Source: an uncultured Candidatus Altimarinota bacterium
Lineage (GTDB): Bacteria; Patescibacteriota; Gracilibacteria; CAIRYL01
Length of the DNA: 54,245 nucleotides
Direction: 5' to 3'
NCBI GenBank assembly: GCA_947311245.1
Contig: CAMZKJ010000029.1
Location: 1-54,245, forward strand
In this document: positions 8,858-17,825 of the stretch, piece after piece
Layout: each line of letters opens with the position of its first letter
Position numbering within the stretch: the first letter of the stretch is position 1
Position numbers and translations under genes: made by a program
Notes under the pieces: model-generated
Seen by the model: the letters and a program-made list of their open reading frames with translations, nothing else
What the model was told of the DNA's origin: nothing
Database searches by the model: none

Positions 8858-9913
8858 ATGTATATTGTTATAAAAATAGGAAGTGCATTACTTGTAAATG
8901 AAGATGGATCTTTAAAAATAGAAATGCTAGAACATATTATTTCTGGAATAAAATACTTACAAGACATGGGAAAAAAACCAATTCTTGTAAGTAGTGGAGC
9001 TGTTGCAGCTGGCGGACAAAAATATGCATTTAAAAAATTATCAAAAGGAGTAAAAGCCGCAATTGGACAACCTATGCTTTTAAATGAATATAGCAAGATT
9101 GCACAACAAAAAAATATTATTACCGCACAATATTTGCTTTCAAAAGATGACTTATCTGACCGGAAACGATATATTTATTTACAATCAGCACTAGAAGAAG
9201 CAACACGGAACAATATTATTCCAATTATTAATGACAATGATATTTTACATGGAGTAAAAAAAAGTTTTTCTGATAATGACCAACTCGCATGTTATTTAGG
9301 AATTATGCTCCATGCAGAAAAAGTATTATTACTCACTTCTGTCAATGGAATTTATAATGATTTTGGAACTGAAAAACAAAAACGAATAGATCTCATTACA
9401 AAAATTGAAGAGTTTAATGACATTCAAACAGATCAAAAAACAGATTTTGGAACAGGTGGAATGAAAGGAAAAATAGAGTCAATTCGACTTGCAATGCAAT
9501 GTGGAATAGATGTCTATGTTGGACATGGAAGCAATGAAAATATTTTTGCATCGATGTTCGATGATTCCAAAAGATGCACCAAACCATATACAAAAATTAG
9601 AGGAATGCAAAAACAAATGAAAGGTATTCAAAAATGGTTATTTGCCGGCGCTGAACCAAAAGGAGAAATTCAAATTAGTGAAAAAGGAGGAGAAGAATTA
9701 AGAAATTGCGAAGTCAGAAAATCTGTTTTAATGAAAGGAATTGAACACGTTTTTGGTCAATTTTCCAAAGGTGATGTTATTAGCGTTATAGATAAAAATT
9801 TTAACCAAATTGGATATGGTGTTGCAAAATTAGATGCAGCAGAAATAAGGTCGCAAAAAGGTGAAGAAAATATTATAGTTATTCATGCAAATTATTTTTT
9901 AGTTACTGCTTAA
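8858..9913 (+). CDS. proB: Glutamate 5-kinase with C-terminal PUA domain
   Basis: Catalyses ATP-dependent phosphorylation of L-glutamate, first step of proline synthesis. 351 residues. The amino-acid kinase domain (1-250) shows KIGSALL at the start, SSGAVAAG, IINDND and the GTGGMKGKI loop typical of ProB. The C-terminal 80-90 residues fit a PUA domain, as in E. coli ProB. The second pathway gene, proA, is not in the window. It is 33 bases upstream of alaS on the same strand, so the two may share a message. No Shine-Dalgarno precedes the ATG. Confidence 0.9.
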   Translation: MYIVIKIGSALLVNEDGSLKIEMLEHIISGIKYLQDMGKKPILVSSGAVAAGGQKYAFKKLSKGVKAAIGQPMLLNEYSKIAQQKNIITAQYLLSKDDLSDRKRYIYLQSALEEATRNNIIPIINDNDILHGVKKSFSDNDQLACYLGIMLHAEKVLLLTSVNGIYNDFGTEKQKRIDLITKIEEFNDIQTDQKTDFGTGGMKGKIESIRLAMQCGIDVYVGHGSNENIFASMFDDSKRCTKPYTKIRGMQKQMKGIQKWLFAGAEPKGEIQISEKGGEELRNCEVRKSVLMKGIEHVFGQFSKGDVISVIDKNFNQIGYGVAKLDAAEIRSQKGEENIIVIHANYFLVTA

Positions 9914-9932
9914 AAAATAAGCAATTAAAAAA

Positions 9933-9938
9933 AGAGGA
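9933..9938 (+). promoter_or_regulatory. Shine-Dalgarno sequence deciding the alaS TTG start
   Basis: AGAGGA lies 8 bases before TTG 9947. The in-frame ATG at 9968 has no such element. This is one of very few recognisable Shine-Dalgarno sequences in the window. Confidence 0.6.
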
Positions 9939-9946
9939 ATATTCAT

Positions 9947-12634
9947 TTGTCAATTACCAATAAAACTATGCCTTCAACATTTACACAATTTACATCAGCT
10001 GAATTACGAAAGAAATATATTGAATTTTTTAATAAACATAATCATTCGCAAGTTGTGTCTGCATCCACTATCCCTGATGCAGATGATCAAACTGTTTTAT
10101 TTACAACAGCAGGAATGCAACAATTCGTTCCAAATTTAATGGGAAAACCACACCCTCAAGGAGTTCGACTATCATCGGTTCAAAAATGTGTACGAACCGT
10201 AGATATTGATGAAGTAGGAGATAATAGACATCTTACATTTTTTGAAATGTTAGGAAATTGGTCTTTAGGTGATTATTTTAAACAAGACTCTATTAAATGG
10301 TCGTACCAATTTTTAATTAATGAATTGAAAATCCCAAAAGAAAAATTATGGGTAACCGTATACGGAGGAGATGAAAATTTAGAATATGACCAAGAATCTC
10401 ATGATGTGTGGTTAAAAATGGGAATTCCAGAATCTAAAATTATAGGAATTGGAGCGCCTACAGACCCTGAAAAACGAAGACGAAAAGGGCGAGGAGATAA
10501 TTTTTGGGCAGCAGGAGCAACAGGTCCTTGTGGTCCATCGAGTGAATTATTTATTTGGCTAGGTGATGGAGAGCCAGCTGAAGGGCAAAATCCTGCAACA
10601 GATGAAGATAATTTTATTGAAGTATGGAACAATGTCTTTATGGCATATGAACAAATTGAAGGCGGGAAATTAAAACCTCTTTCTCAAAAAAATGTTGATA
10701 CAGGAATGGGACTAGAACGATTAACCATGATTATTCAAGGAAAAACTACTGTATTTGAAACAGATGTCTACAATACTATTCTTACTAAAATTGAAGAAAT
10801 TTCTGGGAAAAAATATCCTCCATATTCAGGAGATTTAGATGAAAAAAATCCAATAACACGAGCGTTTCGAGTAATTGCTGATCATGTAAGATGCTCGACT
10901 CACTTAATTGCCGATGGAGTTTCAGCGAGTAATGAAGGAAGAGGATATGTATTACGACGACTTTTAAGAAGAGCTATTCGGTTTGGAAAAATTTTAGACA
11001 TTCAGAATTTTTTAGATAAAATATCTGAAGTATATATCTCAGAATTTTCTATATTTTATCCAGAACTAAAAGAACGAAAAAAAGTAATAATAGATGCATT
11101 AAAAATAGAGGAAAAGAATTTTTTACGAACTCTTGAAAAAGGAGAAAAAAAATTACAAGAAATACTTACCGATATACAAAATAAAAACCAATCTACTTTC
11201 TCTGGAGTCTCTGCATTTATTCTTTCTGACACATACGGATTTCCAAAAGACTTAACACGAGAAATTGTTGAAGAAAAAGGTTTTGCAATAGATGAAGAAA
11301 AATTTAATGCAGAATTTGATGCAGAATTAAAAGAACAAAGACAGCGATCGAGAGCTTCTGGAAACTTTGAAATGAAAGGACAAAACAATGCCATTTTTGA
11401 AAATTTACCTGCAACAAAATTTGTAGGAGATACAGGAGAAAATTTACAAAATATAAATTGTACCGTTTTAGCATTTATAGAAAACTCGGATAAAAGTCTA
11501 GAAATTGCGTTAGACACAACACCTTTTTATGCAGAAAGCGGAGGACAAGTTGGAGACCGAGGAACGTTAGGTAATATAAAAATAGTAGATACAAAAAAAA
11601 TAAAAGGAGTAAATGGAGATGTATTTGTACACTATGGAATACCAGAAAAGAATTTTTCTTCTCTAGAAGTTGGAGAAAATGTAAAAGCATCTGTGAATCA
11701 AGACTTACGAGACAAAACAACTCGACATCATTCAGCTGCTCATTTATTGCAATCAGCATTAACATTTGTATTAGGAGATGGAATCGCACAAGCTGGTTCT
11801 TTGGTAGACGAAAATAGAACACGATTCGATTTTTCATATCCAAAAGCATTAACAGCAAAAGAAATTTCGGAAGTTGAAGCAAAAATTTTTGAATATGTAA
11901 GTGGGGCTCATCCAGTAAAAATTACTGAAATGAGTATTGATGAAGCAAAAAAAGCAGGAGCAGTTGCTCTATTTTCTGAAAAATACGGAGATACTGTACG
12001 AACCGTTCGAATGGGCGAACCAAGTTTCGAATTATGTGGAGGAACACATGTGAAAAATACTGCAGAAATTGGAGGAATTAAAATTTTATCAGAATCATCG
12101 TGTTCTTCTGGAATAAGAAGAATCGAAATGGTTGTGGGAAATGCGGCTCAAACACATTTCTTACATAAATGTAAAATTGTTACAAATGTAGCAAATACTT
12201 TGAAAGCGTCAGAAGTACAAATTGAAGAAAGAATAGCAAAACTTATTCAAGAGAAAAAAAATATGGAAAATGAACTCTCTACGCTTTCAAAAAAATTATT
12301 AGCATTTGAAGCATTAGAGTTTTATGACCGAAGATTAGAAATAAATGGTAAAATTATAATTTGTGAACCAGTTCCTACTCACGATTTAAAACATGTTGCA
12401 GGAATGGCACGAGCATTATCAGATAAAGGTATCGACAGTGTTGTATTATTTACTGAAGATGGTGGAATTGTGATTGCAACCCAAAAAGGCGGTATAAATG
12501 CACGAGAAATATTTGACAAAATCAAAGAAATTGCTGGTGGAAACGGAGGAGGAAGTCCATTTTTTCTACAAGGAAAAGGAGTGAACCTAGAACGATTTTC
12601 AGAAATTCGCAAGATTACCCAAGAAAGCATCTAA
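9947..12634 (+). CDS. alaS: Alanyl-tRNA synthetase
   Basis: Charges tRNA-Ala and edits mischarged Ser/Gly. 895 residues, full length. The N-terminal class II catalytic core has TTAGMQQF and FFEMLGNWS; the editing domain has the zinc motif RHHSAAH (about 592-598) and CGGTH (about 697-701); the C-terminal DHHA1-like domain ends with GGNGGGS. TTG 9947 is preferred as start because of the AGAGGA at 9933-9938; ATG 9968 is the alternative and would remove seven residues. It follows proB by 33 bases. About 185 bases separate it from the chosen aspS start, with only AT-rich sequence and a weak 7-bp hairpin (12715-12740). Confidence 0.96.
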   Translation: MSITNKTMPSTFTQFTSAELRKKYIEFFNKHNHSQVVSASTIPDADDQTVLFTTAGMQQFVPNLMGKPHPQGVRLSSVQKCVRTVDIDEVGDNRHLTFFEMLGNWSLGDYFKQDSIKWSYQFLINELKIPKEKLWVTVYGGDENLEYDQESHDVWLKMGIPESKIIGIGAPTDPEKRRRKGRGDNFWAAGATGPCGPSSELFIWLGDGEPAEGQNPATDEDNFIEVWNNVFMAYEQIEGGKLKPLSQKNVDTGMGLERLTMIIQGKTTVFETDVYNTILTKIEEISGKKYPPYSGDLDEKNPITRAFRVIADHVRCSTHLIADGVSASNEGRGYVLRRLLRRAIRFGKILDIQNFLDKISEVYISEFSIFYPELKERKKVIIDALKIEEKNFLRTLEKGEKKLQEILTDIQNKNQSTFSGVSAFILSDTYGFPKDLTREIVEEKGFAIDEEKFNAEFDAELKEQRQRSRASGNFEMKGQNNAIFENLPATKFVGDTGENLQNINCTVLAFIENSDKSLEIALDTTPFYAESGGQVGDRGTLGNIKIVDTKKIKGVNGDVFVHYGIPEKNFSSLEVGENVKASVNQDLRDKTTRHHSAAHLLQSALTFVLGDGIAQAGSLVDENRTRFDFSYPKALTAKEISEVEAKIFEYVSGAHPVKITEMSIDEAKKAGAVALFSEKYGDTVRTVRMGEPSFELCGGTHVKNTAEIGGIKILSESSCSSGIRRIEMVVGNAAQTHFLHKCKIVTNVANTLKASEVQIEERIAKLIQEKKNMENELSTLSKKLLAFEALEFYDRRLEINGKIIICEPVPTHDLKHVAGMARALSDKGIDSVVLFTEDGGIVIATQKGGINAREIFDKIKEIAGGNGGGSPFFLQGKGVNLERFSEIRKITQESI

Positions 12635-12819
12635 AAATATTTACAGCACAGTATAGTAAGCAGTTAAAATCTACTTTATAATATATTATTATAAATTGTA
12701 CGAATAAATTGTATAGTTGTTTTTTGATTATATAACAACTTCACTCTTCTCATGTTTGTATATTTGGTATATTGTTATTAGAATTTTTCTATAAATTTAA
12801 TTATTATTTAAAAAAAAAT

Positions 12820-14589
12820 ATGTTTCGAACAAACACCTGTGGAGAATTACGAATTGAAAATACCGGAAAAGAAGTGACGCTTTCTGGGTGGACATTTCAC
12901 AGACGAGATCATGGAGGAATTATTTTTATTGATTTAAGAGATAGATACGGAATTACACAGCTTGTATTTGATCCAGTTGCAGGGAAAGAAGCCCATTTAG
13001 CTGCTGATAAAGTTCGAAATGAATGGGTTTTAAAAGTTACAGGAACAATTCGACCGCGAGGAGAAGGGCTTACAAACCCAAATCTTAAAACAGGAGAAAT
13101 TGAACTCTTAGTCACAAAGCTTGAAATTTTAAATACTGCAAAAACACCTCCATTTGAAATTGCAACAGAAAAAGATGTTCGAGAAGATTTACGACTTGAA
13201 TATAGATATTTAGATTTGCGGAGAGCAAAAATGCAAAAAAATATGAAATTACGAAATGACATGACACATGTCATTCGAAATTATTTTCATGATAAAGATT
13301 TTCTTGATATTGAAACACCAATTATGGTGAAAGGAACCCCTGAAGGTTCTCGAGAATACCTTGTTCCATCTCGACTTCATGCAGGAGATTTTTATGTACT
13401 TCCACAATCTCCACAACAACTGAAACAAATGTGTATGGTTGGAGGAATAGATAAATATTATCAAATCGCACGATGTTTTCGAGATGAAGATTTACGAGGA
13501 GACCGTCAACCTGAATTTACACAATTAGACTTAGAAATGAGTTTTGTTGAACAAGAAGATGTTATCCAAGTAATAGAAGGAATGTTACATGAATTAACAG
13601 AAAAATGTGCCCCACAAAAAGAATGGAAAAAATATTTAGTAAATAATCAATTTCGAAGATTGACATGGCAAGAGGCTATGGAAAATTACGGAAGCGATAA
13701 ACCTGATTTACGATTTGGAATGGAATTTGTAAATGCATCAATTGAAGCAAAAAGTTCTGGATTTGGAATTTTTGAAAAATCAGAATATTTATTTGCATTA
13801 AAAGCAGAAAAAGAAAATGGATCTCTTTCTCGAAAAGATATAGATAATTTAACAAAACTTGCTCAACAACATGGTGCGGGAGGACTTGCATGGTTACGAG
13901 TCGGAGAAGAAAGTGGACCTGTCGCAAAAAATTCGAATCCTGAATTTATTACAGAAGTGATTGCCAAAACAGAGGCAAAAACAGGAGATGTTATATTTTT
14001 TGGAGCTGGAGAATTTATTGCTTCTACAGAACCACTTGGTGCTGTTCGATCAGAACTGGGAAATATGTTTAATTTAAAAAATAAAAACGATTTTGCATTT
14101 GCATGGATTCTTGACTTTCCAATGTTTGAGAAAAAAGATGACGGATCTATCCAGTCGGCTCATCATCCTTTTACCCAACCACAAGCAGAAGATTTAGAAC
14201 GACTTGAATCTGACCCAATGTCTGTAAAATCATATGCATATGATGTAATTATGAATGGTGTTGAACTTGGAGGAGGTTCTGTCCGAATTCATGACCCAAA
14301 AATGCAAGCACGAATGTTTGCTGCTCTTGGATTAACACCAGAAGAAACTGAAATGAAATTTGGACATATTATTAAAGCCTTTGCATATGGTTGTCCCCCA
14401 CATGCAGGATGTGCACTTGGACTTGATAGACTTGTTATGCTATGGTCAGATGAAGCAACTATTCGAGAAGTTATTGCATTTCCAAAAGATCAAAATGCAA
14501 GAGATTTAATGCTCAGATCCCCTGCTCCAATGCCAGAAGCTGAACTTGCCGAACAAAATATTCAAGTACTAGAAGAAGATTTAAGTTAA
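12820..14589 (+). CDS. aspS: Aspartyl-tRNA synthetase (probably non-discriminating)
   Basis: Class IIb synthetase for tRNA-Asp. The ATG at 12820 starts MFRTNTCGELR, the normal family start, and gives 589 residues (E. coli has 590); a further upstream TTG in frame adds 16 unlikely residues. The N-terminal OB anticodon domain contains RRDHGG, motif 2 is FRDEDLRGDRQPEFTQ, motif 3 is GCALGLDRLVML, and the bacterial GAD insertion is present. His in RRDHGG and Gly in RPRGEGLTNPN resemble bacterial enzymes that also charge tRNA-Asn (inference). That would require GatCAB to amidate Asp-tRNA-Asn, which is not seen here. Confidence 0.95.
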   Translation: MFRTNTCGELRIENTGKEVTLSGWTFHRRDHGGIIFIDLRDRYGITQLVFDPVAGKEAHLAADKVRNEWVLKVTGTIRPRGEGLTNPNLKTGEIELLVTKLEILNTAKTPPFEIATEKDVREDLRLEYRYLDLRRAKMQKNMKLRNDMTHVIRNYFHDKDFLDIETPIMVKGTPEGSREYLVPSRLHAGDFYVLPQSPQQLKQMCMVGGIDKYYQIARCFRDEDLRGDRQPEFTQLDLEMSFVEQEDVIQVIEGMLHELTEKCAPQKEWKKYLVNNQFRRLTWQEAMENYGSDKPDLRFGMEFVNASIEAKSSGFGIFEKSEYLFALKAEKENGSLSRKDIDNLTKLAQQHGAGGLAWLRVGEESGPVAKNSNPEFITEVIAKTEAKTGDVIFFGAGEFIASTEPLGAVRSELGNMFNLKNKNDFAFAWILDFPMFEKKDDGSIQSAHHPFTQPQAEDLERLESDPMSVKSYAYDVIMNGVELGGGSVRIHDPKMQARMFAALGLTPEETEMKFGHIIKAFAYGCPPHAGCALGLDRLVMLWSDEATIREVIAFPKDQNARDLMLRSPAPMPEAELAEQNIQVLEEDLS

Positions 14590-14607
14590 AATTTGTAACA
14601 AAAAAAT

Positions 14608-15378
14608 TTGAATAAAAACAAGAAAAAAATTTGGATTACGGCATATGATGTACCATCTACTCATGCTTCGCTTGAAGCTAAAGTAGATGGTATTTTAGTT
14701 GGTGATTCATTGGGAATGACTGTATATGGACTCGATTCAACACAGGAAGTAACCGTTGAAATGATGTCTCGACATTTTGAAGCTGTCTATAAAACATATA
14801 AAAAAAATAATTCTAATATACCATTAGTCTTAGATTTTCCTTTTGGTACAACAGAAAATATTTTAGTTGCAATTGAAACCGCAGAAATATTTAAAAATAT
14901 TGGTGCACAGTGTTTTAAAATAGAAGGAGGAAAAGAAATGATTCCTATTTTTTTAGAACTGATTTCTCGAGGTTTTGAGATAGTTGGGCATTTAGGATTA
15001 ACACCGCAAACATCAGAATTAAAATTGCACGCAACCACAGAACAAGAGCAAAATGAATTATTAGAAATTATTAAAATTTTTGACGACATTGGAATAAAAC
15101 ATATAGTTCTTGAATGTGTTCCCGCAATTTTTGCACAACGCGCTCAAGAAATATTTTCAGGAGATATTATTGGTATTGGTGCAGGAAAAAATGTGAATGC
15201 TCAAATTTTAGTTTTTGATGATGTTATCGGGCGAACTCATGCAGATTTTCAGCCAAAATTTTTACGAAGATTTGGAAAAACTTTTGAACAAAATGTAAAT
15301 GCTATAAAAAAATATAAAAATGCAGTGAAGAGTAATGATGAAAAAAATAGGTTTCCAAATATAGATGAAAGTTATTAA
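14608..15378 (+). CDS. panB: Ketopantoate hydroxymethyltransferase (PanB)
   Basis: Transfers a hydroxymethyl group from methylene-THF to 2-oxoisovalerate in pantothenate synthesis. 256 residues. Mg-binding Asp33 (VGDSLG) and Asp76 (LDFPFG), Lys104/Glu106 in FKIEGG, GHLGLTPQ (127-134) and catalytic Glu169 match the family. After GHLGLTPQ the usual GGYKVQG-like segment is missing and replaced by unrelated residues, so activity may be altered. Start: the only upstream candidate is TTG 14608, because no in-frame ATG occurs before conserved sequence. It lies 18 bases after aspS. No other pantothenate genes are seen. Confidence 0.85.
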   Translation: MNKNKKKIWITAYDVPSTHASLEAKVDGILVGDSLGMTVYGLDSTQEVTVEMMSRHFEAVYKTYKKNNSNIPLVLDFPFGTTENILVAIETAEIFKNIGAQCFKIEGGKEMIPIFLELISRGFEIVGHLGLTPQTSELKLHATTEQEQNELLEIIKIFDDIGIKHIVLECVPAIFAQRAQEIFSGDIIGIGAGKNVNAQILVFDDVIGRTHADFQPKFLRRFGKTFEQNVNAIKKYKNAVKSNDEKNRFPNIDESY

Positions 15379-15464
15379 TATTATTAAATGTTATTAAAGT
15401 TAAAACATATTATTACTCATTATTCAGAGATACAACAAATTTTAATATTTAAAAAACATATTTA

Positions 15465-15492
15465 AAAAGTATACATAATTCTGTATACTTTT
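15465..15492 (+). terminator. Probable terminator after panB
   Basis: Perfect 10-bp stem AAAAGTATAC (15465-15474) with GTATACTTTT (15483-15492) and an 8-base loop. The U-tail is formed by the stem itself. It is symmetric, so it could act on either strand. Confidence 0.5.
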
Positions 15493-15530
15493 ACTATCAA
15501 AGAATATAAATAGAATTTTATAATAAAAAT

Positions 15531-15905
15531 ATGGGTAGTGATACATTTTCAATACAGCAAGTATTTGACCCAATATTTCTTTTAAATTTAGGAATAGGTC
15601 TATTTTTATCATTTGCGGCAATTTTATGTATTTATTACATGTTTTATGGAGGACTTGCACTCATTTTTTCTGGAGGAGATGATGAAAAAATTAAAAGTGC
15701 AATGGGGACAATTCGATATGCCGTAATTGGATTAGTAGTTGCATTTTTAGCTCTTGGATTTATTTTTTTATTGGGAAATGTTGCAAACTTTGCAGTAGGT
15801 GAATACATTAGCTTTGAGCGAATTAGAGATGCATTAACACTCGTTTTTAATAGAATTTTTAATGGTCCAAATAGTGCAGCGTCAATGGTTGGAGATTATT
15901 ATTAA
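15531..15905 (+). CDS. Small two-helix membrane protein, VirB2/TrbC-like pilin family
   Basis: 124 residues with two hydrophobic helices (about 17-46 and 61-83) joined by the polar turn SGGDDEKIKSAMGTIRYAVIG. Small proteins with an F-Y-G-G...SGGD-E-K-I/V pattern and two membrane helices are common in Patescibacteria and are annotated as type IV secretion pilins. Whether this one is processed and polymerised cannot be told from sequence. No VirB4, VirB6 or other secretion genes are in the window. It begins a plus-strand run with the bPH protein 14 bases downstream. Confidence 0.65.
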   Translation: MGSDTFSIQQVFDPIFLLNLGIGLFLSFAAILCIYYMFYGGLALIFSGGDDEKIKSAMGTIRYAVIGLVVAFLALGFIFLLGNVANFAVGEYISFERIRDALTLVFNRIFNGPNSAASMVGDYY

Positions 15906-15919
15906 AACCTTATATTTAA

Positions 15920-16528
15920 ATGAATAGATTTTTACAATATGCAACAGACGAATTTAAATATTCAAAAAATGAAAAACTTCATTTCGTTATACGGCGTCAT
16001 TGGATTATAGACTTATTAGTTTTTATACGATGGATTATTGCAAGTTTTGGAGTTGTTCTTCTTGCATTTCTTGCATTTGATTATTTCGGCGGGAAATATA
16101 TGAGTCCAAATTTTATATTATTGTGTTTTTTTTCATCAATCTATATTTCAATTATTACTTTTTCCTCTGTAATTACATGGTTAAATCATGCATTTGATGT
16201 AGTTTTTGTAACAAACGACAGAGTTATAGATATTTCACAAATTGATTTTTTTCATAAAAATATTGTTGAAACTCGACTCTCAAATATTCAAGATGTAACA
16301 GGAGATATTAATGGAGTATTTAATACACTATTTTCTATTGGAACACTTAAAATTCAAACATCGAATCACTTGGCAGATTTTTCCATTACTTTAGTAAAAG
16401 AACCTCAAAAATCTTCTCGTCAAATTTTTGATCTTGTTCGTTCCGCCGTAACACTGGAACATTCAGATGATACAGAAACAGTATGTGATATAAAAGATAT
16501 AAAAAACAGGAACAGTTCAAAAAATTAA
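15920..16528 (+). CDS. Membrane protein with bacterial PH domain (bPH_2/DUF304-like)
   Basis: 202 residues. Two membrane helices (about 28-53 and 64-88) are followed by a cytoplasmic bPH-like domain (about 92-185) with the recognisable order VTNDRVIDIS, ETRLSNIQDVTG, FSIGTLKIQTS. Function of these domains is unknown. The gene follows the pilin-like gene by 14 bases and precedes the FtsX-like permease by 41 bases, so all three may be expressed together in the envelope. Start ATG 15920 gives a sensible N-terminus without a Shine-Dalgarno. Confidence 0.75.
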   Translation: MNRFLQYATDEFKYSKNEKLHFVIRRHWIIDLLVFIRWIIASFGVVLLAFLAFDYFGGKYMSPNFILLCFFSSIYISIITFSSVITWLNHAFDVVFVTNDRVIDISQIDFFHKNIVETRLSNIQDVTGDINGVFNTLFSIGTLKIQTSNHLADFSITLVKEPQKSSRQIFDLVRSAVTLEHSDDTETVCDIKDIKNRNSSKN

Positions 16529-16569
16529 TTTTTATATATTGTAAAATCTCAATAAGAAATATTTTATCG

Positions 16570-17784
16570 TTGGCTACAAAATTTTTATTGTCGCGAAAGT
16601 GGCAATATTTTTTAGTATTTTTTGGAGTGTGTATTAGTACTGCTCTGTTTTATATGTTTCTATCGGTTCAATTTGGATTAGAAAAGTCTTTAGAAAAAAC
16701 TTTTTTAACAAATAATAACATTGTTTCTGTTGAAAAAAATCCACAAAACTCTATTGCTATAGATGAAAAATTAAAAGAAAAGTTGGAACTGCTTCCAGAA
16801 GTAAAAAAAGTATATAGAGAAACAGCACTTATTCTCCCTTTTTCTTTTGATATATCTTTACCATTTTCAAAAACATTTTCTTTAGATTTATATTTTTTAT
16901 ATGGAATTGAAGATGAATTATTTTCAGAAACTCAAGAATATAAAAATATAAAACAAGGAAGTGTTCCTGTGTTAATAAATCCGTTATCTGTAGATATTAT
17001 AAATTCATTTGTACAAAGCATAATGAACGGGGTAACTATTTCAAATGATTTTTTTACACAAAAATATATTTCAGCTGAATTTGGAAAATCTACATTTTTA
17101 CCGTCAATGAGCCGTACAAAACGCAATACTCAAGAATTATTTGTGTCTGGTTTTTCACCATTTGCCCCAATGGTAGGAGTAGCAATTCCCCTTTCAAAGG
17201 CAAGAGAGTTACAAAAATATTTTGGTAATGATGCAACTCAATATTCCAAATTTCATGTTCTTGCAAACAATGGAGTTACGCAAGAAGCATTAATAAAAGT
17301 GTTAGAAAATATGGGGTTAAAAATTAAACCACATAATGTTATTGCAAATAAAATTACAGAAGTAACAAATATTTTACAGGCTGTCTTAATTTTTTCATCA
17401 TCTGTAACATTACTGCTCTCTTTTCTCTTTTTATTTTCAGTTTTACAAGTCGTATTAATAGAGCAAAAACAGACCATTGGTATTTTACAAGCGATGGGAA
17501 TGTCAAAAAAAGATGTATCGTTAATTTTTGGATTACAATCTGGAGGAGTTGCTGTTTTTGGTATTTTTTCAGGAGTATTGGGTGGAACCATTGGGCTATA
17601 TGCATTAAAAATATTTTGGGAAACACATGTAAATTTATTTTTATTTCCTCCCGAAATATTTAATTTTAATATAATAGTGTGCTTAATTGTATTTTTTGTT
17701 TTAGCTATTATTCTCTTTTTTATTTTGCACTGGATAATTACCAAACAAATGAAAAATACTATTTTAGAAAATATTATAGAGTAA
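16570..17784 (+). CDS. FtsX/MacB-like ABC transporter permease
   Basis: 404 residues: one N-terminal membrane helix (about 14-34), a large external domain (about 35-270), then three helices (about 273-297, 322-352, 368-395). The C-terminal region has the FtsX-domain signature of an LQVVLIEQKQTIGILQAMGM segment just after helix 2. Proteins of this type work with a LolD/MacB-type ATPase in mechanotransmission or lipoprotein/substrate extraction. No ATPase gene is adjacent; the only one in the window is at 43973-44677. Start is TTG 16570, because the first in-frame ATG would remove most of helix 1. Confidence 0.85.
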   Translation: MATKFLLSRKWQYFLVFFGVCISTALFYMFLSVQFGLEKSLEKTFLTNNNIVSVEKNPQNSIAIDEKLKEKLELLPEVKKVYRETALILPFSFDISLPFSKTFSLDLYFLYGIEDELFSETQEYKNIKQGSVPVLINPLSVDIINSFVQSIMNGVTISNDFFTQKYISAEFGKSTFLPSMSRTKRNTQELFVSGFSPFAPMVGVAIPLSKARELQKYFGNDATQYSKFHVLANNGVTQEALIKVLENMGLKIKPHNVIANKITEVTNILQAVLIFSSSVTLLLSFLFLFSVLQVVLIEQKQTIGILQAMGMSKKDVSLIFGLQSGGVAVFGIFSGVLGGTIGLYALKIFWETHVNLFLFPPEIFNFNIIVCLIVFFVLAIILFFILHWIITKQMKNTILENIIE

Positions 17785-17825
17785 CGATTGGCATATAATC
17801 TATACAAATTTATTTATTATAATCT

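Noticed and set aside
12772..12819. Longer aspS start at TTG 12772
   Set aside because: The 16 extra residues are unlike any AspRS; ATG 12820 gives the standard MFRTNTCGEL start and length.
17253..17807. 184-codon open frame on the minus strand inside the FtsX-like gene
   Set aside because: Antisense shadow; sequence has no family features, while the plus-strand frame shows proper helices and an FtsX signature.
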